The notes beneath the pieces were generated by a model that was not told where the DNA came from, searched no databases, and saw nothing but the letters and a program-made list of their open reading frames with translations. 64,000 nt of DNA from Chiridota heheva (taxonomy: Eukaryota > Echinodermata > Holothuroidea > Apodida > Chiridotidae): NCBI GenBank assembly GCA_020152595.1, contig JAIGNY010001834.1, positions 184,501 through 248,500 of the forward strand. Reading direction: 5' to 3'. This document shows positions 11,801 to 21,409 of this stretch, piece by piece; the first letter of the stretch is position 1; every line of letters starts with the position of its first letter. Position numbers and translations under genes: made by a program.

Positions 11801-14260
11801 GTTAAAATTAACATATGTTGATTAGGGGTATTATCACATACTAAGCACACCTCACACTCAAATCAGACTTACAAGTTACAGTGGAACAGTGTTTGACTTA
11901 TAGATATTCACCTGCTAATAATATCCTCTCCGGTACCTCCATGGCATGGGCGGGGCTGGCGGATGGGCCATCATTTTGTCTAAGAGTGTCATCCAGAAAC
12001 GAGTCAATCTCTGGGGCCATGCTCAACCTTGAGGGCATCTGAAAAAAGAAAATGTCAAAACTGATGAGACGCAATACATTGATGATATTTTACATACAGA
12101 GTCGGAATTTCCACGGTTCTGAATAAAGGTGTCAAAAATCTTTTAACGAAAAATCATGACGGAAATAATATTAATGTAGTAAATACATCTTTATATGCTG
12201 CCCTCTTTTGCAATTTAATGTATTATTCATTGCACAATTACACATTTTTGATTTGTTTTCCCTAAAAAAAAAAAAAAAAAAAACATTCTTTTCACGAAAT
12301 TCCCGTTTGGAACCGTAGATTTGTTCCAACTCTGTTTACATATAAACCCTTGTAACCCCACCCTCACAACCCCACCCTCACGCACCCTCGTAATCCCACC
12401 CTCACGCACCCTCATAACCCCACCCTCACGCACCCTCGTAACCCCACCCTCATGCACCCTCGTAACCCCACCCTCATGCACCCTCGTAACCCAACCTCAC
12501 ACACCCTCGTAACCCCACCCTCGAACCTCGAACCCTACCCTCACGCACCCCGCAACCCCACCCTCACGCACCCTCGTAACCCCACCCTCACGCATATTAC
12601 ATACCATCTAGGCTTTTATAGCATGTCATTCCAGGAAGACGAAAGGGCAACTGTTGTTACTAATCAAAGAGAGGTATTTCACACACACTTTAATGCTAAC
12701 TTGAAACCTTGAAGGCACTTTTTTATGAGTTTCTGTTGCTTGCTCCTATATATTCATCATGTATTTCGATAAACTAACCTCGTTTTCTTTACAGTCCAGT
12801 AATTATACAATTAGTTATTTTCAACAAAAGCTAGTTATCTGATACAATTTTTATGAAAATATGCTTTCCCTGTTGTTTTTTCAGGAAATTGTAGTCTTCT
12901 TCCTATACATCTACTGTATGTGTTAATTTGCCCTGATTTACCCTTTAAAACAAAAAAGCCACATGATTGTGAAATGTGGCTACATCTGAGAACTTGTTTC
13001 TTTTGTGCCGAACAAGAAAGATGTTGTCATGCATAGTCTATATACATTACTGTATGAATGATGCATGTGTCTGACAATGAACACAAAATGTATATAAGAG
13101 CATTACAGTGTCAAAAATCCTATTCTACCACTAAGATACTGAAATTTCAATTAATTGCAGTCAGTTCACATGCTTTTGAGCTTTTTCTCCATTCATACAT
13201 CAAAGAGTACATGTACATGTATTATTCAACAATTCTCAAACTTCGTTAAAAAGTGTTTTTATGAAAATTATTTCTATAACTTTTTTTCAAAATGAAATTA
13301 AGACAACATTAGTAAAGGCACTGCTGAAAAATTTGTCATGCAATTTTCAAGCACCAAATCAACCACATCATTCCACAAGATTAACTTTGCATCATAACAT
13401 TGAGGTATTAATAGTTATATGCTCATATTTCCTTTCACCTTTCCCCAACAGCAAAGACAAACAACGCCAGCATTCATTACGGTTACTACTTATATTACAA
13501 ACAATGTCATTATATTCTGGTGTGTGTCACTAAAAATACCACGTAACTCCAGTGGGATAGTTGTTATCTTGAAGGAGCCTTGGAGAGGTGAAACTATATA
13601 CAGTTTTATGGTTTGGGAAACAAAGAAATATATGACTTTTACTTCGACCGACCCTGCTCCATTTGAAAGCCAGTTTAGATGTTCCTGGTTTTAAGCAGAG
13701 CCATTTCTAATGAAGACGGTTGAGAATGACATTAGACGACACTATGATACATTCCTCCGCCAAGCCACAACTCATAACCTGCATTTGGACGTGCCGCTCC
13801 TCTCTATGCGCATACAAACTAACACATCACTACCAAAAGTTAAAACTTTTCTTACTTGGTCACTATATATGGAAGCTAGTGCTGTCACGATATGTTGATT
13901 ATCGTGATATTTTTTTTTTCCATGATGACACCAAAAATACCAAAGCATTTTGTCCTTGCTACCCTGCCCCTTTCTGCTTCACCCTAGGAGTTTGTAGAGA
14001 AGAACAACAAAATTCATTTTTAAGGTATAAGTGACTTGTTATACAGTAAACATGTCACAGTCTGACCAGACCTCTAACCAATAGAATATACAATAAATAT
14101 GTGTCCTTTATTTACTGTACATGCATGCACTGTACCTGCATTTTACTGTTTATATCAGCACTAAAATCTGCACTGTACTGGAGCTGGCTCAAATCCTCCA
14201 TCTCTTGCTGAAGCTGGTCTACAATAGAAGACCTCTCAGTGCTACCCATGATTTAGTCCT
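5791..14260 (-). CDS. MFF: Mitochondrial fission factor (MFF/Tango11), partial: three 5' coding exons
   Basis: MFF is a tail-anchored protein of the outer mitochondrial and peroxisomal membranes that recruits the dynamin-related GTPase Drp1. Three exons join in phase: 14136-14260 (ATG at 14249-14247), 11912-12038 and 5791-5862, giving about 104 residues. The family is recognised from its N-terminal pair of Drp1-binding repeats: MPSRLSMAPE at the start of exon 2, matching vertebrate RMRVPEKLKVAP, and MEVPERILLAG at its end, matching MQVPERIVVAG. A third block, LRDTPRNLDLDEIP, resembles the vertebrate LKTPPRVLTL segment. The coiled coil and C-terminal membrane anchor are not in the window and must lie to the left of position 1. 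An untranslated first exon is implied by the acceptor 11 nt upstream of the ATG. Confidence 0.82.
6240..7245. other. MFF intron 2, left part: degenerate repeats
   Basis: Diverged copies of a 'cttgcccgg...ggcaggcata' motif sit at both ends (6300-6350 and 7150-7215), with AT-rich sequence between. This looks like remains of an inverted-end element. I see no coding exon here. Confidence 0.3.
7265..7387 (+). promoter_or_regulatory. Possible TATA-less promoter with two E-boxes and a YY1-like start motif
   Basis: Two CACGTG boxes, in atCACGTGac near 7270 and gtCACGTGgg near 7353, lie about 83 bp apart. They are followed by AAGATGGCAG at 7378-7387, which resembles both a YY1 core-promoter site and an ATG in strong context, and then GTAAGT immediately after. 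This arrangement is typical of a short first exon. Promoter activity is inferred only. Confidence 0.35.
7380..9209 (+). CDS. Candidate three-exon gene of unknown function, nested in MFF intron 2
   Basis: I do not recognise this protein. Exon 1 is 7380-7387 (ATG GCA GG then GTAAGT). Exon 2 is 8618-8762, with acceptor actgtag|g and a consensus donor actcag|gtgagt. Exon 3 is 8937-9209, with acceptor tttttaagcag|att, and is open for 91 codons to a TGA. The three phases agree (2, then 0), giving about 141 residues. Exon 2 reads VPSDYFFITKNF and later SVLKTTIIRSSQRYSKSI, a basic, Ser-rich segment. Exon 3 becomes Pro/Thr-rich and may be read-through rather than true coding. Against it: no homologue is known to me, exon 1 is tiny, and the acceptor tract of exon 2 is weak. 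It runs opposite to MFF. Confidence 0.35.
9243..9500. repeat. Unclassified interspersed repeat, family R3 copy 1
   Basis: This is similar over about 250 bp, same orientation, to 35290-35520 (shared 'cttaaaatttgttccagyaa' region and the 'ataaagaggaaaartctgac' block). It contains a local hairpin of the type cccgacctg...caggtcggg near 9442-9473. Confidence 0.5.
9841..10130. repeat. Minisatellite, 17-bp unit, about 17 copies
   Basis: The unit is ccaatattgccagtctg, itself built of a 9-mer (ccaatattg) and an 8-mer (ccagtctg). Extra single 9-mers or 8-mers occur at a few places, as expected from slippage between the half units. Because 17 is not a multiple of 3, long open frames exist in several frames on both strands; they are not genes. 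Confidence 0.95.
10363..11094. mobile_element. Long foldback element, arms about 285 bp
   Basis: 10363-10645 is the near-perfect inverse complement of 10809-11094, around a 163-bp spacer. The outer ends read aaagaaaaaggatgaattta and the complement. No transposase is encoded. A segment found inside the right arm ('ctgactcagcc...aatattaatgcaggaaag', 10918-10949) recurs just outside the left arm at 10335-10366, which suggests nested or rearranged ends. Confidence 0.75.
11575..11790 (-). mobile_element. tRNA-headed SINE, copy 1
   Basis: On the minus strand there is a B-box-like ggttcgattcccgtcacg followed by a body with 'gtccactcagctgt' and 'gctggggagttaa'. It matches the plus-strand copy at 48309-48520 over nearly its whole length. 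The A-box end is lost in this copy. Confidence 0.7.
11912..12038 (-). CDS. MFF: MFF coding exon 2 (both Drp1-binding repeats)
   Basis: This 127-bp exon has acceptor ttttcag|atgccc and donor tagcag|gtgaat. It encodes MPSRLSMAPEIDSFLDDTLR, a short Ser/Ala-rich spacer, then HAMEVPERILLA. The two VPxR/L-type motifs correspond to repeats R1 and R2 of vertebrate MFF, the parts that contact Drp1. Confidence 0.85.
12346..12594. repeat. Minisatellite, 24-bp unit, about 10 copies
   Basis: The C-rich unit contains cgtaaccccaccctcacgca. It lies in MFF intron 1. The strand bias is extreme (almost no G on the plus strand). The open frames across it are artefacts of the repeat period. Confidence 0.93.
13335..13650. 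repeat. Unclassified interspersed repeat, family R1 copy 1
   Basis: It matches 38725-39040 in inverted orientation over about 310 bp, for example 'aaggagccttggagaggt' against its complement near 38780-38800. No coding content can be recognised. Confidence 0.6.
14136..14260 (-). CDS. MFF: MFF coding exon 1 with start codon
   Basis: The acceptor is tctttatag|aggacta and the donor is atgcag|gtacag. The ATG (14249-14247) follows 11 nt of leader. The exon encodes MGSTERSSIVDQLQQEMEDL then SQLQYSADFSADINSKMQ, 38 residues, ending in phase 0. The stretch before the first Drp1-binding repeat matches the vertebrate SRIQYEMEYTEGISQRM region in position and pattern. The leader must be spliced to an unseen upstream exon. 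Confidence 0.8.
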
Positions 14261-14299
14261 CTATAAAGAGAAAAGTAAAACAAGTTTCATTTTATTCTC

Positions 14300-14930
14300 A
14301 CCCAGCTATTATTAGACCTTCACACAACACCCTCCTGATACCCTTCACCCCTGAACCTCTCCCTCTCCCCCCCCCCCCCACTTGGTCATCCCTCCCGACT
14401 AGTTTTTTTTTTTTCCCTTCCACTACTGCTCTTTGCCTTGCCCAGTCGTCTCTTCCCTCGTCACCTTTTGGCCCCCACACCGTTTTGGCCTCCACTCCGC
14501 TTTGCTTAGCCTCGCGTCCAGATGTCTTTGTTTGATTCTTTTCCTGACTTGTTGTTTTTCATCTTACTGTTTGTCTGTCTGTATGTCTTTTATCATCCTC
14601 AGTAGTGTTTAGCAGGACCTGGCAGTCACCCCTGGTGACTGAAAGGAAAATGAAGGTAACTACCGCATCTGTCCGTCAATGTTGTGTATTCAATTGTTGT
14701 TGAGTCTCATTGTTCCATCTTGTCGGTGGTACATAGGTAGGTAAAGTTGGTATTTAAGATCCCTTTCTCACAGCATGTGACAAATAAAGCAAATTTTGGC
14801 GCCTGGTTTTTGTGGTTCCTGAAAGAAAATAAGGTTGCCGGTGGAATCCTTTTTGTATATTTGCAATGTAAATTCTGTTAAAAAAAATAAAAATTGTCTG
14901 TCAGGGCAAGTTAAGTTAAATTCATGATTG
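14300..14930. other. Pyrimidine-rich spacer with homopolymer runs
   Basis: A C13 run near 14369 and a T12 run near 14403 sit in strongly pyrimidine-biased sequence. I see no exon or recognisable element in the rest. Confidence 0.4.
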
Positions 14931-15862
14931 TCAAGATAAGATATTTTGTTGTCCCAGACCACAAGCTGCAAGACTTTAAACCACAAGCTACAAGTCTTTA
15001 CTAACACATGTCTGAGGCAGATCCTGCACATCAGATGGCCAGACAGCATATCCAGACCTGCCAACCTTTGAGATCATTAAACTGTATTCTGGAACTACAA
15101 AAGTTGTATTTTTGATAAAAAAAAAAACTGTACTCTTCAAACAAAATGTACAAAACAAAGGTTTACTGTGGCTAAAAAAAAATTACAACTGTACTTTCAG
15201 TTTCTCTTATTGTACGCGGCAGTTGCCTTTTTGCATTTCTGGTTATGATAGTAACAATGCTATCACGAAACGCTTAATACCACCCAGACGAGAACACAGG
15301 TACGACGTACGAACAGACATAACATCGACAACCAAGTCAATGTCTACAGCCTTTGATAACCAGTTGTGGTACACTGGCGTGTCTACCCAACCCAGGCTTA
15401 AACCAAGGGCCTCGTGGTTTGTAGACAGGTATGATAACCGCTACACCACAGTAGGTAGATACTTACGATTATAAATCATATTCTGGTGTCAAAAAACGTA
15501 CAATCTTATTCTCAACATTTTCCCATATTAAATACGGCAAAATCGTACTAGTTGGCAGGTCTGCATATCCAATCAGGATCTTTGGCAGAATACTTAATAG
15601 GAACCCACCATCAGACGACACAAATATGGGTTGGTCATACTCTAAGAACTCTACGAAGAGACCAGAAAAACATCCCACCCCATGCTTTGGACTGGAGCCC
15701 ACAAGGCAAATGCAAGAAATGCCGACCAACCACAACCTGGCGGAGAATGCTTGTTGCAGAACTATGCCCTGGGTGGAAACCAAGAGAGTAGCCCAAGACC
15801 ATGATAGATGGAGAATTGCAGTAAATGCCCTATGCTCCGACCGGAGAGAAGAGGACTAAGTC
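14930..15862 (+). mobile_element. Endonuclease-RT LINE, C-terminal part, split by an hAT-like MITE
   Basis: Left of the inserted MITE the frame reads CLRQILHIRWPDSIS; right of it, NQDLW followed by GHTLRT, IPPHALDWSPQGKCKKCRPT, TTWRRM and finally RVAQDHDRWRIAVNALCSDR. This is the well-known C-terminal region of a widespread invertebrate endonuclease-reverse transcriptase LINE (GHTLRK...GRPxxTWRR...DRxxWR). Several frame changes make it dead. A second fragment of the same type lies at 35935-36410. Confidence 0.8.
15054..15562. mobile_element. hAT-like MITE with perfect 8-bp target duplication
   Basis: The ends are AGACCTGCCAAC and its exact inverse, flanked on both sides by GCATATCC (15046-15053 and 15563-15570). 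An 8-bp duplication and short inverted ends fit the hAT superfamily. The element is 509 bp and encodes no transposase. Removing it and one duplication restores the continuity of the interrupted LINE sequence, which proves the insertion. Confidence 0.85.
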
Positions 15863-15869
15863 ACTAAGT

Positions 15870-16062
15870 CAAATTTTAGTTGTCCTAGGCAGTCGGACAT
15901 GATTTGTTGCAAGCTGCTTTCTCAACAGTTAAGGTCACAGCCATTTGATGATAGTGGTAAAAGCGCTGGTGAATGAAGACCCATCCTCGATTGAACCATA
16001 CCCCCAGCTTGCCAATTAATCTGATGCTATGACGACTAGACCATGGATGTCTCCTAGAATAC
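15870..16062 (-). mobile_element. tRNA-headed SINE, second family, copy 1
   Basis: On the minus strand an A-box-like tggtctagtcgtcatagcat is followed 30-odd bases later by a B-box-like ggttcaatcgagg, then a body ending near 15870. The head resembles that of the 27600-27750 copy and tRNA-Glu. Confidence 0.55.
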
Positions 16063-16219
16063 AGCAGGGTTGGAAATATAATTGTAAAAGTTACTTGTCA
16101 ATCATTTATATAACTTGGCGAGAAATATACAGTAGAGTATATATTACAGCATATTATACAATATCTACTCACAACAAAAAAAATTTGTGAGTGGTTTTTT
16201 TTAACCCTAAATCACAGTG

Positions 16220-17587
16220 ACATTCTACATGGGATATTTTTGAAGAAAGTTCTTCTGATGAATATATCATCTGTACCCGTCCACATTCCGTCAAAGTCAA
16301 AGGAAGGCTGTGATTTTTTAACAGAATATAATTGAGTTTCAACTAAAAATATTTTTCTGCTCTTTTAAGAATATTTTGTGCTGGTTTATATTCATATCAT
16401 ACTCTTACCTGTGCGCTTCTCTCAATCTCTAACTTAAAGAGTCCTGTACATGAGCATTTACAGTAGTACATCTTGGGCTTTAATATGGGTTTCCAAACAA
16501 TTTGTGCATATGCTTTGCATAAATTTTGTTTGTAGAAAATCAGTTAAAATCATAAAAAATTGTGTTTTCTCCTATTGACTGTAATGATCAGTGACCCTAT
16601 AGATTTTATTATGGGTGAGCCCTATAGCTTCAAATTTCCCCATATTTTGCACATAAGAATTTTTATTTTTATTTTAGGGAATGCATTGCTAACGAATTTA
16701 GCTTGCCATCATACAGATTCATGACCAGGGATGCAAGAGCATTTTAAATAAGAACCAAAATTCAAGGTTTTTCCTATGCAGCCTAACACTAATGACCCCT
16801 AGTACTCCCTGTGGTACTGTCGGACTGATGCCAGCCATGTTAGTATGGCTGCCATTAGTGATGGCTGGCCGTCCAAGGGTACTACGAAAGCCTATACCCT
16901 GCTGTGCTGTTTTAAACGCTGTATTAAAACCTCAGTTTTAAGATCTTTATGAAACAAAATCATTTTACCTTCTTTTTTTTCCACCGACAATCCTTATTCA
17001 TGATATTTGAAGCCCATCCATGTCTTCAAAAACTGTTTCCTGGTGATTTTAGATACTTTTATTGAAGAATTTACTGGATTTTTTTCATTGCGTAAAACTC
17101 GACTCACGAGCTCTCGAAAGCACGGTCAAAGTTCAAAACATTGCTATCGGGCTATTACATTTTAGCAGGGGTAATATGATTTAGATTATTTGAGAAAAAA
17201 ATTAAGATAATACTTACAAAGTACTGTTATATTATCTAAATATTTCTTAATCTTTTATTTATTTGTTTTCTCACAGTTTTTTGACTAAAACTAAATAATA
17301 AAATCATATATATGAACAAAGTAATTGTTGTCAGCAAAAAATCAACCTGCAGTTTAGTGGAACATCCTAAAACTTATTTGAAGTTAGAATAGTTAAAAAC
17401 AAATGTGCTGTGACTATGAAAGATGGTGACCAAAACATTAATCGGAGAACTTTATTTAGTCATGGTACCAAATAGATAAAGATTTGGGAAAATTTTTTTG
17501 GAAAAGTGTATTATTCAGACTTATTGAACATTAAAAAAGTAAGTCATTTCTCCATCATCAATTTTCTATGTGTGAATTTGTTATGTC
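16220..17587. other. AT-rich intergenic stretch, no gene seen
   Basis: A fragment related to 2815-2890 lies just before this stretch. The only local structure I notice is a short inverted motif near 16845-16865 ('gccagccat...atggctgcc'). No coding exon with convincing splice sites was found on either strand. Confidence 0.4.
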
Positions 17588-18310
17588 GTGCTTGCGGAGA
17601 ATGATGGATTTTGTTGTTACATAAACCATTATTGTAGTCTTACCTTAAGGTATTAACATGAACAAGGGCAAATTATTTTACTTGGGAAATACATGTTAAG
17701 CCCTTACCTATGAAGCCTACAAGTTATGCAAAAATATTGGTGATCAAATGAATTTTGGCACTCTTTTGATCAAAATTGAAAGAAAATAATATAAAATGCT
17801 TTGATTATACAAAATTTGTAGGCCTACATGGAAAATGTAATTGCAAAATTGTTTTGCAATCCTGAAAACTAAAAACCTAAAAATATGAGACAATTAAGGA
17901 AATATGAAATTAAAAAACTACTTTTGTTTGGAACTGGTCTTCATAGTCATACTGTAACATTACAGTATGTGGACCAGTTCCAAGGAAAAATGTTTTTATT
18001 TTTTTATTTTATGCTGTATTTCCTTTATTTTCTCATACTTTTAGTATCTTTAGTTTTAGGATTGCAGAACAATTTGCAATTAAATTTTCCATGTACAAAT
18101 TTGGTATATTCAAGGCATTTTATGTTATTTTCTTTTAATTTTGATCAAAAGAGTCAAAATTTATTTGAACACCAATATTTTTGCATGACTTATAGCTTCA
18201 TAGGTAGGGCTTAACATGTATTTCCCATGTAAGTCAAATTGCTGTTAATGCCTTAATAAGACTAGAATAATGATGTATGTAACAACAAATTCCATCATTT
18301 CTGTGAGCAC
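17588..18310. mobile_element. Near-perfect foldback, arms about 360 bp, 2-nt loop
   Basis: 17588-17957 and 17960-18310 are inverse complements almost to the axis (centre catactgtaa-ca-ttacagtatg at 17948-17969). Arm mismatches are few and scattered. There is no open frame of note and no transposase. If transcribed, either strand would fold into one long hairpin. Confidence 0.85.
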
Positions 18311-19230
18311 ATTCCATTTTACACATTTTAAAAGAAGGCTAAAAATTTAAGTGGAACTAGGCCCTGAGTCCCATGACTAAAAGTTTTAAACTTACAATAA
18401 AATCTTGACACAATATCAAAATTAAAACAAAATTACAGTACACTGGTAGACAGAAAACATATTTGCAGTTCTTCCTGTTATAAAGAAAAACTATTAGCAA
18501 AGAACATATATTTGATAATTTCCAAATTTCTGTAGTTAATGAGTAAACAGACAACATGGCAGTAGGGGCCTAGGTCTATAGCTAAAAATCACCCTCAAAT
18601 ATAGCATTTTATTTTCTTAAAGATTTTACTGAAAACAATATCGATGCTTGTTATAGGTGAAAAGCAATATATTTTACAAATTTTGGTGTTATTGGTAATT
18701 TTTCTATAAACAGAATTTTTGTGAACGTTTTCCTTGGAACTTATCTTTTCGCTTAACTGGTTCACATACTGTAGTCCCAACCTAACGTTAGGCCTATTCA
18801 ATAAGTCTCGCATCAAAAGCTTTAACTGACATTCATACGAAAATTTGTATCACAATTACAAAAACCTCTAGGCTTATCAGAAATCAGAAATACTGACGAT
18901 TATCATAAATTTGCAAACCTGTTTTGGTCAGTTTCTGAGTGAATCTAACGTTAACGTCAGACTGTCAGTGTCAGACTTGGCTCAGTCAATAACGGTGGTA
19001 CAAAACAAATTACAACCCTGCTAAGCCAAGGTACGGTGAAAGCAAGAGATGCTTTTAACCAGGGAGTGCTTTAACCAATGATTAAAATTCACTGTGGATC
19101 GGTAAAGCTGTGTGTTTGGTAATATTTGGCTTGCACATGGCCTAATCACAATTCTATCTGGTTAAAACTTTAATAAAAGGCACACTTAATTGCCGTCTTG
19201 GGGATTTTGGGGTATCAAAAACAAGGAATC
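18311..19230. other. Intergenic, no gene seen
   Basis: The sequence is AT-rich with scattered stops in all frames. A relatively GC-richer patch at 18940-19030 could hold an untranslated exon of MFF, but nothing in it decides this. Confidence 0.3.
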
Positions 19231-19234
19231 TTCA

Positions 19235-19279
19235 GCGAATCCGCTGACAGATTATCCGATAATCTGTCAGCGGATTCGC
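19235..19279. repeat. 45-nt perfect palindrome with 1-nt centre
   Basis: The arms are gcgaatccgctgacagatta plus tc, 22 bp each, around a single C at 19257. It is more GC-rich than its surroundings and has no visible decay. Confidence 0.9.
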
Positions 19280-19289
19280 CAAAATTGGA

Positions 19290-21180
19290 TTTGTCAAAGG
19301 CTTTGGCAAAATTCAGATGTGAGTTACCAAGTGACAGAATAATTGTTCTCCAAGGTGACAATGATAAAACATGCAAATGATTTATGGAGTGATGAATTAC
19401 ATTACTTGTTCCTTTGTAATTATTTTCAGAAGCCCAAAGTTAAAAATTTCTTAACAGTTACTTCTTTAATTATCAAAACGCAAAACAAATGTTAAAATTA
19501 TTGTATACTGACGAATGTGCGCTCACAAAGTTAAGCCAATAACTGAAAAATATCAGTAAATGAATTCCGTTGTCTTTATACGCCTTTTGCGTTTGTACTA
19601 TGACCTTGATTTGATTTGCTAAATACATGCCATATATCTTTCCATAATCTTAAGGGTATATTTATATTGAATGCTATATACATCCTATTTTACCTCTTGT
19701 ACTTTTCAGTAGTCTTACATTTTAAGACACTCCAGTTATTTTTGTTCCTGCATTGTTCTTGTTATTGTTATTGTCATACCCAGTAAGGGGTCGACAGAGT
19801 ATGAATGAAGTTGAAAAGTTCCAAAAGGCGCAAGTAAAACTAGGGGGAAAACTTAATTCACATCAGTTTTACATTAAAAAAATAAAATAATTATAATGAT
19901 AATAAATTAATCAAAAAGTTAAGTTTGTTTTGTTGATAGGAGGGATAGGGGATGCCCAGTGCATTTTTTCCACTGTTTTCTTACAAAATATTTTTTGCAC
20001 CGTTGTATGATGATTTTTTATATTTTTTTTTGTATGCCCTGTCTGTCTCACAGAGCGGCTCAAGTGGGAAATAATATTAACTTTATATAGAAAAGTGATT
20101 TTTTTTCACCGAATCTGATAACGTACACCGATAAATTCTAAAGTGTGCCCAAATTACCCCCACGGGAACCCCTTGGGGGTGGGGGCCCTAATTTACTATG
20201 TCCTAAAAATTGACCGATTAAAATATTTTTTGTGTTTGTTTGTAGTTTTGGGATGTATGGATTAAAAAAAAAAGTCATTTTAAAAATCCAAAACGGCCGA
20301 CTTTATGGGTCAAATTTCAAAATGGCCGCCATGTGGCAATTCTTTGTCCAAATTTACTGTATGGAAAAAAATTGAAAGTTTTAAATACTTATGGTGTCTA
20401 TTTGTAAATTTTGGGATGCCCTTTTTACCTTTATCATTTGTAATTTCGAAATTAATTCCGTTCTTATAAACTTTACCCTGCAAGAAATTGAAAAGGAAAC
20501 CTTCAGCTTCACGTCTTTTTAGGGGGTTCCACATATATATAAGAACCCACTATTGGTATATAGCTTATCATATATCTGTTCCCCCCCCCCCCTTCCTTCT
20601 CCCTCCCATCTAAAAAGAAAAATCGAATGATCATCTAGCACACACGGTATAGTAATGTTCTGGTTAAAATGAATATTCAAACTACCTTTGCCTCACGCCG
20701 TATGTGGGCTTTGGAGGAATGAAGTTCATCGATCTGTTGTGGAAAATAGATCTATGAAATTGGCAAAAACGAGTTTATAGTGTTTCTTTAACAGAATTTA
20801 AATTCCTCGCTTTCAGATAAAACAATCTTTTAAACTTTTAAACAAATTTCTTCAATTTTGGACGACACACTTCTACTTAAGCTATAAAATTGAACACAAA
20901 TCTCAATTTTAAATTAAAAAGTTCACTTTAAAACAATTTTTTTTTTTATTTCCCTCCAAAATTTTCACTTATCAGCTTATGTGCCAGGCAAATTTCTTAG
21001 AACCCTTTGAGAACATTTGACGTGTTGTCACCATTTCCTTGTTGCTTACACCCTAATAATGCTTGGTTCAGTAAACTTGAAATATGGATGTGGTTGTGGG
21101 GGAGGGTGGAAGCCACCGTGCGCACCCTATTTTTGCGACTTTTCTTCATAGACTTTGCGGTTTGCGGCTTGCCCGCTCTA
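19290..21180. other. Intergenic, no gene seen
   Basis: AT-rich sequence with a C12 run near 20581 and short segments of probable old repeat (for example around 20280-20340 and 20510-20560). No exon could be supported. Confidence 0.35.
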
Positions 21181-21184
21181 CTGC

Positions 21185-21405
21185 TTAAGGGAACGCTAGA
21201 CCGAATAGTGATGGCGATCGTTTTGCAATGCGGATTTCATATATATTATCCACAACAGATCGATAAACTTCCATGCCTCCATAGCTCGTAGACGACGTGA
21301 GGGCAAAGGTCACTTTAATATTCATATTAACCAGAAACTGGATAAGCAATAGATTTTTTTGGGGGAAAAAATACGCCCTCACTTTTTGGTCTAATGCTTC
21401 TTTAA
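21185..21405. mobile_element. Second TTAA-flanked MITE family, copy 1
   Basis: The sequence between TTAA at 21185-21188 and 21402-21405 has inverted ends of the type GGGAACGCTAGACCGAA and TTTTTGGTCTAATGCTTC. It is paralogous to 49322-49581, which has better-kept ends. Confidence 0.7.
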
Positions 21406-21409
21406 GTTG

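Noticed and set aside
12346-12594. Interstitial telomere repeat
   Set aside because: The C-rich unit is 24 bp with cgtaacccc words, not a tandem 6-bp telomere unit.
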